Source of the DNA: Sporosarcina sp. P2
GTDB lineage: Bacteria > Bacillota > Bacilli > Bacillales_A > Planococcaceae
Direction of reading: 5' to 3'
Assembly: GCF_002743255.1 (NCBI RefSeq)
Contig: NZ_PDYY01000013.1
Coordinates: 62,001 to 126,000, forward strand
Length of the DNA: 64,000 bases
The notes beneath the pieces were generated by a model. The model made no database searches. It was not told where the DNA came from and worked only from the letters and a program-made list of their open reading frames with translations. This document shows positions 24,043 to 32,430 of this stretch, one piece after another (the first letter of the stretch is position 1; each line of letters starts with the position of its first letter). The position numbers and the translations under genes were made by a program.

Positions 24043-26073
24043 TTAAGGATGTACGAAACCTCGCGTATTTGACTCTGCCAGCCAGCTTTCGAGTTGTGGA
24101 ACGGTCAAGGGTTTCGAGAAATAGTATCCTTGGAAAGTCAAATCAGACTTCAAACCAAGCAGAAATTCCACTTGTTCTTCTTTCTCTACGCCTTCGACGA
24201 CTATTGTCAGATCCATCGAGCATCCGATCGCTATGATGGCATTCAGCACTGCACTGTTCTTCGCTGGCGCGGGTACTCTGTCTGTAAAGGACTTATCGAT
24301 TTTCAGTGTCGTAATCGGCATCTGCTGTAAAAAGGACAACGACGACACGCCAGTCCCGAAATCATCAAGCGCGATCGAAAACCCATAGCGCCTGAATCGT
24401 TTCATAGCCGCAATAGCCTGGTTAGTGGACTTCGCCGTACTCGTTTCCGTTAGCTCCAGTTCAATACGACTTGGATCGAATCGATACGCAGTGGTTTCTT
24501 TCCATAACAGATCGAGTAAATGTGGTTCTGTCACGTATTCGCCAGGAATGTTAATGGCTACTTGCGGTACATGAATACTTTGCGAATCCCAGTTATGAAT
24601 CTGTCTGCACACTTCGCGAATAACCCAGTCCGTCACTTCTCCCATTCGCCCTTCTTGCTCTAGGATCGGAATGAACGTCGTTGGGGGGATCGCGCCAAGT
24701 TTCGGATGCGTCCAACGAAGCAATGCTTCCACACCGACAAATTCATGGCTAGCCCCTTTTACTTTCGGTTGATAGACGAGATAGATCTGTCTTTCATCCA
24801 ACGCTTTGGAAATATCGCGCAAGACATCTTGCTCATACGACATTCCGTGGGTCACTGGATCGAACGTCACCAATCCCCACTCATGTGAAGCTGCCGCTTG
24901 TTCCACAACCATCAATGCTTCCTTATATAACGTCTTCACGGATTTGTTTTGATCAGCCTTAGCTAATCCACATGCATAACGCATCTCTTGGTTCTGAATA
25001 GGTAATAGTTGATCGATATCTCGTTGCATAAGGACTAAGTTTTTATAAAAATCTGCGGTGCGTCCCGTAGATTCCACACAAAATAGATAACGATTTCCGC
25101 TGACACGATATAACTGTGCATAGGAAGGTTTCCACTTCGCAAACAACTCACCGATTTGCTGCAGGATCTTATCTCCTTCTGAGTAACCATATAATTGATT
25201 GATACGTGGCAGATCAGGGAAATTCCAAATCGCAACATCTCCCGCTGCGACTTCATCGGTCAAACAACGTTCCCAATTCCGTCGATTCGGCAGTTTTGTC
25301 AAGACATCGAAATACTTCAGCCAATAATCGACATAGCCGTCAATATAGGAGATCAATAACATGCCGAGAAGCAAAAGCCCAGAGCCAACGCCGATCAAAA
25401 GATTCATCACTTGCATATGCATAACAGACTCACTTAACGCTTGTCCTTCTTCTACATAATACGTAGTAGCGAGTATGCCTAGATAATGCATAGAAAGTGT
25501 CCCGACTGTCAGGGAAAATGTCGCAAGTACTTTTGATAGCGAAATACGTTCTAGATTGCTGATTTCCCGCAATGCGAGATATGCAAGCAATCCAGCAATC
25601 ACGTTCCCCGCTATAAGTAATTTCCAATCGTAGACGATTACAGCATCCACCTTCATCGCTTTCATACCTATAAAGTGCATAGCGGTCGTACCTTGCGCAA
25701 TCAACGCTGCCCCTACTGCATGACGCCAACAAGCTTTCATCGGACTACATACAAGCTGGAACGCAAGTAATGTCGCAAAGAAAATGGGCAATATACAAAC
25801 GAATGCCCACCCATAATGCACATGCACTTCAATCGGCAACAAGAGTGAATTCATCGCAAGAAAATGGGTTGCCCAAATCCCAAACGATAATGCCAGTGAA
25901 GCCAATAAGAGCCATACTTCCCGCTTAAAGAAACTTGGCTTTAGCATACGATCATATAATACGAGTGTGGTATAGGAAGAGAACGCTATCACCAAAAATG
26001 ATGCGAGTATCATTTTCGGTGAAAAGGAACCGATTAATTGTGTATAGTCTTGGTAGTCTGGTGTCGAAAACAT
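24043..26073 (-). CDS. MHYT-GGDEF-EAL protein, probable c-di-GMP phosphodiesterase
   Basis: A 676-residue membrane signalling protein. The N-terminal 250 residues form an MHYT sensor of seven helices (THFLAMNSL, AMHFIGMKAM, SMHYLGI), proposed to bind copper or gases. The following GGDEF domain is degenerate: the active loop reads RVSGNRYLF instead of R.GGDEF, so it should not make c-di-GMP. The C-terminal EAL domain keeps EALLRW, ELTETS, DDFGTGVSSL, KIDKSF, EGVE and QGYYFSKPL, so hydrolysis of c-di-GMP is expected. ATG at 26073 lies 8 nt after GGAGG. Confidence 0.9.
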   Translation of the reverse strand: MFSTPDYQDYTQLIGSFSPKMILASFLVIAFSSYTTLVLYDRMLKPSFFKREVWLLLASLALSFGIWATHFLAMNSLLLPIEVHVHYGWAFVCILPIFFATLLAFQLVCSPMKACWRHAVGAALIAQGTTAMHFIGMKAMKVDAVIVYDWKLLIAGNVIAGLLAYLALREISNLERISLSKVLATFSLTVGTLSMHYLGILATTYYVEEGQALSESVMHMQVMNLLIGVGSGLLLLGMLLISYIDGYVDYWLKYFDVLTKLPNRRNWERCLTDEVAAGDVAIWNFPDLPRINQLYGYSEGDKILQQIGELFAKWKPSYAQLYRVSGNRYLFCVESTGRTADFYKNLVLMQRDIDQLLPIQNQEMRYACGLAKADQNKSVKTLYKEALMVVEQAAASHEWGLVTFDPVTHGMSYEQDVLRDISKALDERQIYLVYQPKVKGASHEFVGVEALLRWTHPKLGAIPPTTFIPILEQEGRMGEVTDWVIREVCRQIHNWDSQSIHVPQVAINIPGEYVTEPHLLDLLWKETTAYRFDPSRIELELTETSTAKSTNQAIAAMKRFRRYGFSIALDDFGTGVSSLSFLQQMPITTLKIDKSFTDRVPAPAKNSAVLNAIIAIGCSMDLTIVVEGVEKEEQVEFLLGLKSDLTFQGYYFSKPLTVPQLESWLAESNTRGFVHP

Positions 26074-26366
26074 CCGTTCCACCTCCTTACCCCGTTAGAT
26101 AGGGAAATTCATACTTTATCATGATTCTAAGTACTCACAGCTGACATTGTACAAAATGAGTTGCTTACTACTTATTATTTACTATTCGACAATACTAGTC
26201 AATCAATTTTGTATATATTCTGGACATTTAGCAATCTAATCCACTAGTAATGTGGTAAGTGTATAGGGTTTTCCGTTAACCCGATGGCAAAATCTCTTTG
26301 GTTATCACAGTTTGTAAGGGATTATGGTAGAATAAAGCAAATTACAGAACTAAAGGAGAGATACAA

Positions 26367-26594
26367 ATGCCCATCTACAATAAACTCGTTCGCGACCTCA
26401 TCCCGGAGATCATCGAAGCGGATGGAAAAACTTGCGTGACCCGCATATTGAATGATTCACAATATATAGCTGAAATAAATAACAAGATGCATGAAGAATT
26501 GGCGGAGTATGAGGAAGCGAGTTATATTGGTATAGAGGCATTTAAAAAGAAAGTCAGTAAAATATATGAAAGATTCTACTCTTCAGACCAATAA
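26367..26594 (+). pseudogene. Truncated MazG-like/phosphoribosyl-ATP pyrophosphohydrolase-type protein
   Basis: The 75-residue frame opens MPIYNKLVRDLIPEIIEADG and keeps the helix HEELAEYEEAS, the start of the all-alpha NTP pyrophosphatase family common in Bacilli (about 100 residues). After residue 53 the sequence no longer matches: the second metal-binding helix, normally EELADLLEVI, is replaced by YIGIEAFKKKVSKIYERF. So the active site is incomplete and the gene is likely a remnant, though it has a good ribosome binding site (AAAGGAG) and terminator. Confidence 0.6.
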
Positions 26595-26631
26595 AAAGAC
26601 GTCCAATTTTTCTAAAATCGGACGTCTTTTT
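26593..26631. terminator. Bidirectional terminator
   Basis: AAAAGACGTCC and GGACGTCTTTT with an A/T-rich, partly paired loop; T-runs on both strands. It serves the MazG-like remnant and the converging methyltransferase gene. Confidence 0.85.
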
Positions 26632-26655
26632 ATTGAGTAGATTATCACTTGGAAT

Positions 26656-27246
26656 TTACGGTTTTTGTCCAACGAACTGGATGACATGAGAAAGTCCTTT
26701 ATGGAGGTCGCCTTCATGGCGTGTGACCTCTCCAACGAAAAAATGAATGATTCGCCAATCACTGAATGCGTCCAGAAAGTCTTCCGGTCGGTAGAGAAAA
26801 TCCAGCTCTTTGGGGCCTCCGCTTTGATAAGGGATTTGGTCTTGTGAATAGACTTCCGCTATAAAATACCCTCCAGGCTTTACGGCTTCTTTGACTCCAT
26901 GAAGGGTTTTCAGTCGGACTTCTCCTGGGAAGTGACCAAAAATATTCACAACTCCATCCCATTGATTCTTCTGCCACTGTGCTTCTGCCAGATCGATCCG
27001 TTGCGTGTTCACCTGGACACCTTGTTTTGCTGCCAACTTTTTCAACTTATCCAATCCGGATTCGGCATTGTCCCATGCCGTGACGTGCAGCCCCTGTCTG
27101 GCCAGGAAGACAGCGTTTCTTCCTTCCCCTTCCGCGATGGTCAAGACCTCCCCAGATAAATTCCCCTGCATATCCTTTAGAAATACATTCGGTTCGGTCC
27201 CATAGATGTATTTCTTGTCTTTAAAGCGTTCATTCCAGTTCACCAT
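26656..27246 (-). CDS. Class I SAM-dependent methyltransferase (TehB-like)
   Basis: A 196-residue cytoplasmic methyltransferase of the TehB/tellurite-resistance-like group. Motif I reads VLTIAEGEGRNAVFLARQG, motif II the acidic TAWDNAESGLDKLKKLAA, and motif IV WDGVVNIFGHFP. A late segment RHEGDLHKGLSHVIQFVGQK is typical of this group. Substrate (thiol, selenium, tellurium or metabolite) cannot be judged. It lies between the remnant and the sulfur module, with which it may be co-transcribed (125-bp gap). Confidence 0.85.
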   Translation of the reverse strand: MVNWNERFKDKKYIYGTEPNVFLKDMQGNLSGEVLTIAEGEGRNAVFLARQGLHVTAWDNAESGLDKLKKLAAKQGVQVNTQRIDLAEAQWQKNQWDGVVNIFGHFPGEVRLKTLHGVKEAVKPGGYFIAEVYSQDQIPYQSGGPKELDFLYRPEDFLDAFSDWRIIHFFVGEVTRHEGDLHKGLSHVIQFVGQKP

Positions 27247-27371
27247 TGTACTGCCTCCTTAGTTTTGGAGTAAATTCTGCAACTCCCAACAACGGTGGGT
27301 TTGCAATCGGTATTGGGCAAGCAAGTCCTTTTGCATCAAATGATTTATCTGTCTAAATCATTTAAAACCCT

Positions 27372-28490
27372 CTATACTGCGCAGTTGTTCGGGCCAGTCT
27401 CCATTTCCTTCGCTTCTTCAGGCGGTGGATTAATCTTGCCCATATTTGTCTGTCGGATTTCTTCATATGCATTCGGCTGATCTTTCAGACCTTCCGTTAC
27501 CCGCTTGATAAACTTTTCTTCATCTTTTATCTGCAGTCCCTCATTGTTCTGATAAAGAACAGACAGTTTCGCTGACACACTGCCGTCTTCATTGAGCTCA
27601 CTGACGTCCGAGTAATGAGCCGGAAGCACAAGCAGGTCATCAGCCAATTTTTTGTAGCGGCTGTAGAGGGTTTCGTACAGATCTTCTGCCCAGTCGCCCG
27701 CTTTACCGGCAAGATCCGGGCGGCCAATGGATTCTACAAACAGAATGTCACCCGTGAGCAAGTACTGATTATCGACCACGAATGTCGTACTGCCGATTGT
27801 ATGCCCAGGAGAGTATACAGCTTCAATCTCTGCGCTGCCGACTTGAAATTTCATTCCATCAACGACTGGTTCAAATTTAAAAACCACTTCTTCCGCATCA
27901 TCCGGCGGCAAATAATAGGTAGCATCCACTGAGTTCGCCAGTTTTTTACCGCCTGAAATATGGTCCGCATGCAAATGCGTATCAATGACATGTGTTATCT
28001 TCAGACCTTTTTCCCGCGCAAACTCTTCGTAGGTTTCTGTCATCCGGCTAGCGTCAATAATTGCCGCTTCCCCGTCGGATTCGATCATATAGGATAAGCA
28101 TCCTTTGCCAAGTCGCACGAATTGATAAAGAGCGCCTCCAGGCAATTCACCAATTTCAACTGCTTCCAGCTGTTCACTCCAGGCTGCCATGCCGCCTTCA
28201 ATCGAGTAGACATTGTCAAAGCCCTGTTCTTGCAAATAGGAAGCCGCTTTTTGGGAATTGTTCCCTCTTGCACACACTGTATACACGTTCTGGTCTTTCG
28301 GCAAATCCTCCAGACTCGTTGAATTGGGATCACTCAGCTCCCTGAAAGGAATGTTGATGTATTTGACTTGATCTCCTTCAATCTGCCAGTCAGCCGCCTC
28401 GTCTTTGCTGCGTACATCCAGCACATAAACCGGTTCTTTCTGAAACACCTGATTCGCCACTTTCTTTGGGGATACTGATTTAATTTCCAT
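27372..28490 (-). CDS. Rhodanese-metallo-beta-lactamase fusion (persulfide dioxygenase type)
   Basis: A 372-residue sulfur enzyme. The N-terminal rhodanese (residues about 5-110) has the persulfide-carrying Cys73 in CARGNNSQKA. The C-terminal MBL-fold domain (about 115-345) has the di-metal or Fe motif THLHADH (171-177), SPGHTIGST and TGDILFVE, as in ETHE1/Blh persulfide dioxygenases. The expected reaction is oxidation of low-molecular-weight persulfide to sulfite plus sulfur transfer. Staphylococcal CstB has the domains in the other order. ATG at 28490 follows GGAGG; a dyad lies just upstream. Confidence 0.88.
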   Translation of the reverse strand: MEIKSVSPKKVANQVFQKEPVYVLDVRSKDEAADWQIEGDQVKYINIPFRELSDPNSTSLEDLPKDQNVYTVCARGNNSQKAASYLQEQGFDNVYSIEGGMAAWSEQLEAVEIGELPGGALYQFVRLGKGCLSYMIESDGEAAIIDASRMTETYEEFAREKGLKITHVIDTHLHADHISGGKKLANSVDATYYLPPDDAEEVVFKFEPVVDGMKFQVGSAEIEAVYSPGHTIGSTTFVVDNQYLLTGDILFVESIGRPDLAGKAGDWAEDLYETLYSRYKKLADDLLVLPAHYSDVSELNEDGSVSAKLSVLYQNNEGLQIKDEEKFIKRVTEGLKDQPNAYEEIRQTNMGKINPPPEEAKEMETGPNNCAV

Positions 28491-28519
28491 AAATAATTCC
28501 TCCATTCCATAAACTCTTA

Positions 28520-28549
28520 TTTACCGTCCGAGTTATACTGTACGGTAAA
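28520..28549. promoter_or_regulatory. Candidate operator dyad of the sulfur module
   Basis: TTTACCGT (28520-28527) and ACGGTAAA (28542-28549) are perfect inverted half-sites 14 nt apart, about two helical turns centre to centre. They lie between the DUF302 and rhodanese-MBL genes. No T-run follows on the minus strand, so it is not a terminator. A regulator is not in the window; a CsoR/CstR-type or other sulfur-sensing repressor is possible. Confidence 0.5.
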
Positions 28550-28558
28550 AAAATCAGC

Positions 28559-28942
28559 TTAAACTGTCTTATCAATACAGCCAATCAATCTCTTTTCAAT
28601 ATCCACCGCAATTTCCTTCAGCGAGTCGTTATTAACCATTTCTATCAGCGCACTCGGTTTCGGCATGCCTATTTTTGTTGTACCCTCTTCTTCAAAGATA
28701 ACAATTTTGCATGGAAGGAAATACCCAACGAGCAGATCTTCGGATAGTACGCGGTTTGCTTCCTGCGGGTTGCAGACTTCAAGAATCGTATATGGTGTAT
28801 CGAAATCAGTGCCTTTTTCCTGCAGTTTCGCAGTCAAATCGAAATTCCAGAGCACACCGAATTTTTCGTCCTTCAGATTCGCTTCCAGATCCTTCACCGC
28901 TTCATCCTTGCTCTTGCTTGTTTCCACTGTGTAATCAAACAT
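28559..28942 (-). CDS. DUF302 domain protein
   Basis: 127 residues of the DUF302 fold: MFDYTVETSKSKDEAVKDLE, then FGVLWNFDLTAKLQEKG, YTILEVCNPQEANRVL, and YFLPCKIVIFEEEGTTKIGM. The two Cys lie in EVCNP and LPCKI positions common to the family. Biochemistry is not established, but DUF302 genes often sit beside sulfur and thiol oxidation genes, as here. It is 68 bp upstream of the rhodanese-MBL gene on the same strand. Confidence 0.85.
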   Translation of the reverse strand: MFDYTVETSKSKDEAVKDLEANLKDEKFGVLWNFDLTAKLQEKGTDFDTPYTILEVCNPQEANRVLSEDLLVGYFLPCKIVIFEEEGTTKIGMPKPSALIEMVNNDSLKEIAVDIEKRLIGCIDKTV

Positions 28943-29667
28943 TTGTATTGCTCCTCTCTTGTGTACTCATTCTTTTCTTAAACTTCCCGTATTAATCCCG
29001 CCAAAACATTTCTTCTGGAAATAAGCCTTTACTACTTAGTAAAAATAACAAAGAACAAAAGCGGTCATCGTTTTATTTGCTATTTTATTTTCCAAAGCAA
29101 TTAGCCATTGAAATCGGGAAATAAACACTACCAAAAGCAAACAAAGACGCAAAACCATCCAGTAGAAGTTCTAGACGTATCCGATTCTTTTGAAGTATGC
29201 GGATGAGCTAAGTGAATTGGAGTGGATCTTCGAGAGGAAAGATTTTATTTGAAGATGGTGTGTTTGGTTGGGTATGGGAGATTTATGAGTATCGATTGCA
29301 TTGGTATTTTGAGAGGAAGAGTTCTGTTTAACACACAAAAAAGTTGTAGCCATTGCGCAACTTTTTTGCGAGTCGGATCTAGGCTACAACCCTTTAACTA
29401 CTTACGCAAAGAGTTGTCTTTGAAATGTTTAATTTTCTAAATAGGAATATTTTAATATAAATGAAATGAAACCTAAAACTAACCTCTTTAACAATTATAT
29501 CTCCTCCTGTAAACATACCCTTTCAACATCTTACAGCTAAGTGTAGTACCTTGTAGTTATAATGATAAAGAGCTCTTAACAATAGGTTGCTACTATCATT
29601 TTACTTTTAAAAACAGAAATGTTAAAATCCACACAAATAAGTAGCAACTACATCTCTTCTATCAAAA
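28943..29667. other. Gene-poor interval
   Basis: 725 bp with no recognisable family. One plus-strand frame of 39 codons (GTG 29212 to TAA 29331) reads GKILFEDGVFGWVWEIYEYR then LHWYFERKSSV. It is followed closely by a terminator and may be a remnant or a very small gene; no ribosome binding site is evident. Confidence 0.35.
29337..29367. terminator. Bidirectional terminator-like hairpin
   Basis: AAAAAAGTTG and CAACTTTTTT, 11-nt loop. Six nt after the 39-codon frame. Confidence 0.65.
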
Positions 29668-29713
29668 ATAGAGCAATGGGTTAACTAAAGTGTTAATTTA
29701 TCCATTGCTCTAT
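29668..29713 (-). terminator. Terminator of the PatB-like gene and its cluster
   Basis: Perfect 12-bp stem ATAGAGCAATGG/CCATTGCTCTAT, with inner GTTAA pairing and TTTTTGATAG following on the minus strand. It closes the 29.7-35.5 kb catabolic cluster. Confidence 0.8.
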
Positions 29714-29727
29714 CATTTATTTAAATT

Positions 29728-30933
29728 TTATCTATTTAAACGCTCTAACTTTTTGCTTTTCTTTAATGCCGCACCTAAACGATGCAATGCTTCCTCTAAT
29801 GCGTCTGTTGGCAATGCTAAGTTAATCCGCTCAAAGCCGTTGCCTTCTTCGCCAAAGATGTACCCTGACGTCGTAAAAAACGCGGCATCCTTTTGCAAAA
29901 ATGATTCAAGTTCTTCTTGATCCAAACCTAAAGCATTAAAATCTAGCCATTGCACATAAGTCCCTTCAATCAATGGTGCTTTGATTTGTGGGAAATATTC
30001 CTTAAAGTAGTCATGTACTAAATGTTGGTTGGTATCAATCACCTTTAACAACTCATCAAGCCAAGCTTCTGATTTTGTATAGGCTAATTCATAAGCCTTA
30101 TACCCTAAAATACCAACCATATTCCCAGTTTCTACTGCCAATTCTTGATTGAATTGTTCACGAATTTTTTTATTTGAAATAATGATACTAGAAGCCATCA
30201 TCCCCGCCAAGTTGAAGGACTTGGAAGCTGCTGTACAAGTAATTAACTTATCTGTCAACTCTTCATTAACCGTTGCAAGCACCGTATGTTGATGTCCTGG
30301 CATGATAAAATCATACCAAATTTCATCTGAAATCACATATAAATCATGCTTCACAGCAATGCCTGCTAATTTTTCTAACTCTTCCTTTTTCCAAACTCGA
30401 CCCACAGGGTTATGCGGGCTACAAAATAACAATATTTTGTTGTTCGGATCTGCTGCAGCTTTTTCAAAAGCCTCAAAGTCAATCGTATAATCGTCATTAT
30501 TCTTTAGTAACGGTACATTTACTTCCGTACGCTCATTATCCTCAATTGCCATACTAAACGGATAATAAACGGGACGAAAATTGATGACTCCATCTCCCTT
30601 TTTTGAAAACATACGAATTGCTGTATAAAAAGCGGATACAATCCCTTGAGTGGGAACAATCCATTCCTTTTCAATTTCCCATTGATGTCGTCTTTTTTGC
30701 CAGTCCACTACAGCCGTTAAAAAGGATTCATAAGGACCTGTATAACCAAGCACTGCTTCATCTAGATATTCCCTTAATCCTTCTATCACTTCAGGTGGGT
30801 TTTTAAACTCCATATCAGCATCTGACAATGGGATAACATCTTCACTCACATCTGGATTCAACTTATACATTTGCTCCCATTTCAATGCACCTTTATCTTT
30901 TCGGTTCACTCTTGTTGTAAAATCGTATCCCAT
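29728..30933 (-). CDS. patB: PatB/MalY-type C-S beta-lyase
   Basis: A 401-residue PLP enzyme of the MalY/PatB family, which cleaves cystathionine and other cysteine S-conjugates into a thiol, pyruvate and ammonia. Landmarks: SDADMEFKNPPEVIEGL, GYTGPYESFL, CSPHNPVGRVWKKEEL, VISDEIWYDFIMPGH and the Schiff-base lysine in TAASKSFNLAGM. The start at 30933 is an ATG after GGAAG. It is the last gene of the cluster with an M20 amidohydrolase, a transporter and RidA. In that context it would release the thiol from a cysteine conjugate. Aminotransferase activity alone is a less likely alternative. Confidence 0.88.
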   Translation of the reverse strand: MGYDFTTRVNRKDKGALKWEQMYKLNPDVSEDVIPLSDADMEFKNPPEVIEGLREYLDEAVLGYTGPYESFLTAVVDWQKRRHQWEIEKEWIVPTQGIVSAFYTAIRMFSKKGDGVINFRPVYYPFSMAIEDNERTEVNVPLLKNNDDYTIDFEAFEKAAADPNNKILLFCSPHNPVGRVWKKEELEKLAGIAVKHDLYVISDEIWYDFIMPGHQHTVLATVNEELTDKLITCTAASKSFNLAGMMASSIIISNKKIREQFNQELAVETGNMVGILGYKAYELAYTKSEAWLDELLKVIDTNQHLVHDYFKEYFPQIKAPLIEGTYVQWLDFNALGLDQEELESFLQKDAAFFTTSGYIFGEEGNGFERINLALPTDALEEALHRLGAALKKSKKLERLNR

Positions 30934-31021
30934 TTCTAACACTTCCTTATATAGATTGTACTTTTTATACTTTTTATACCTTTTCTTCCTATCTTAATCG
31001 TCTATTCACAAGAATCATATA

Positions 31022-32230
31022 TTATTTAGTTAGAAAATCTACTGCAAATTTAGACGTTGCCAAAACTCCGTTAATTAGCGCATTTTCATCTATATCAAAT
31101 TGATTATTATGATGCTCTGCACCACTTCCGTACCCTTCATTACGAACACCTATAAGAGCAAAAAGCGTAGGTGCTATTGTTCTATACTCACTAAAGGTTT
31201 CAGTCGCATACCAGATTACATCATGTATGACAGAACCTGGAATAATTTCTTCATTACCAGAAATCGCTAGTTCCGCTAGTTTTTCATCATTTATAACCGG
31301 ATCCCCACCAATTTCGAGATTTTCTCCAAATTCAACGGTACAATTATGTGCCTGTGCAGTAAATTCTGCAATTTTCTTTACTATATCCAAAGCCTTTCTG
31401 CCTTCTTCCACATCAAAAAATCGGAGAGAACCCCGAATATTCACCTTATCTGGAATGATATTATCTATCTCACCACCATGGATTTGCGTCAATCCGAGTG
31501 TAACCGTTTTTGTGACGTCAATTTGATTCGCCCATGCATTTGTAAGTCCAGTTAAAATATTGGCTGCAGCAAAAATTGGATTAATGGATAGATCCGGACG
31601 TGAACCGTGACCACTTTTCCCATGTACAGTGAAATTAACTAATTTACCTCCGGCCATTCTCGGACCTGCATCAACACATATTGAACCACTGTCCATAAAT
31701 GCCGTTAAGTGGTTGCCGTAAATGGCATCGATTCCTCTATTAACTAAGTGTTGAACCATCGCCTCAATACCGGAGCCAATTTCTTCCCCTTCTTCAAAAA
31801 TAAAGTAAACTTTACCACTCAAATCATGCTTCATTTCTGTTAGTATTTTCATTGTGGAAAGTACAATAGCCATATGACCATCATGTCCACATGCATGCAT
31901 AACTCCTGGATTTTTAGAGAAATACTTTCTTGGTCCAGCAAGATTCTTCGGATTTTCTTCTATAGGAAGTGCATCAATATCTGCTCTAATTCCTAATGTC
32001 TTTCCTGGTTTTCCTGTATCAAATAAAACGGTGAAACCAGTGCTGCCAGGTACTTCTTCAACTTCCAATCCTAATTCCTTTATTGTATCTTTTAAAAATT
32101 TAACTGTTTCGTCTTCCTCAGAACTTAGTTCTGGATATTCGTACAAATACTTACGAATGCGAATGGTTTCTGCTTCTAATTCTTTCGCTCTGTTTTTTAT
32201 GAATGTATTCATTTCTGTCATTGTCGTCAT
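31022..32230 (-). CDS. M20 family amidohydrolase (N-acyl amino acid deacylase type)
   Basis: A 402-residue di-metal hydrolase of the M20 amidohydrolase (AmhX/YxeP/HipO) group. Metal and catalytic motifs are visible: RADIDALPIEENP, MHACGHDGHMAIVL, FEEGEEIGSG, GNHLTAFMDSG and SGAEHHNNQFDIDE near the end. The satellite dimerisation domain carries NFTVHGKSGHGSRPDLSINP. Relatives hydrolyse N-acyl or N-acetyl amino acids and conjugates. Here, next to the PatB-like lyase, deacylation of an N-acyl-cysteine conjugate is the natural proposal. ATG at 32230 follows GGGAAGGG. Confidence 0.85.
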   Translation of the reverse strand: MTTMTEMNTFIKNRAKELEAETIRIRKYLYEYPELSSEEDETVKFLKDTIKELGLEVEEVPGSTGFTVLFDTGKPGKTLGIRADIDALPIEENPKNLAGPRKYFSKNPGVMHACGHDGHMAIVLSTMKILTEMKHDLSGKVYFIFEEGEEIGSGIEAMVQHLVNRGIDAIYGNHLTAFMDSGSICVDAGPRMAGGKLVNFTVHGKSGHGSRPDLSINPIFAAANILTGLTNAWANQIDVTKTVTLGLTQIHGGEIDNIIPDKVNIRGSLRFFDVEEGRKALDIVKKIAEFTAQAHNCTVEFGENLEIGGDPVINDEKLAELAISGNEEIIPGSVIHDVIWYATETFSEYRTIAPTLFALIGVRNEGYGSGAEHHNNQFDIDENALINGVLATSKFAVDFLTK

Positions 32231-32270
32231 GTTATCGCCCTTCCCTCATTTATTTAAGATCATATAAGTG

Positions 32271-32382
32271 AATCCATTTCATCGTGACAAAAATCGCTAC
32301 ATCAAGATATGTGTTTAAGAAGTTCACAACGAAACCACATATCAAACTGACGTGAAGTTAAACTCGTATGATGAAATGGATT
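32271..32382. repeat. Nested long inverted repeat between transporter and hydrolase genes
   Basis: Outer arms AATCCATTTCATC (32271-32283) and GATGAAATGGATT (32370-32382) are perfect 13-bp inverted repeats. Inside them a second pair (GATATGTG and CACATATC) pairs around a 20-nt centre. The transcript of the operon would fold this into a long two-tier hairpin. No T-run follows, so it is not an ordinary terminator; it might act as a processing or stability element, or be a small mobile element. Confidence 0.55.
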
Positions 32383-32430
32383 AAAGTGTATATTAAACAT
32401 GCATTTGTAATCATTTACTTTTCATCCTAT

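Noticed and set aside
28520..28549. Terminator between DUF302 and rhodanese-MBL genes
   Set aside because: The dyad has a 14-nt centre and no T-run in the direction of transcription; operator is more likely.
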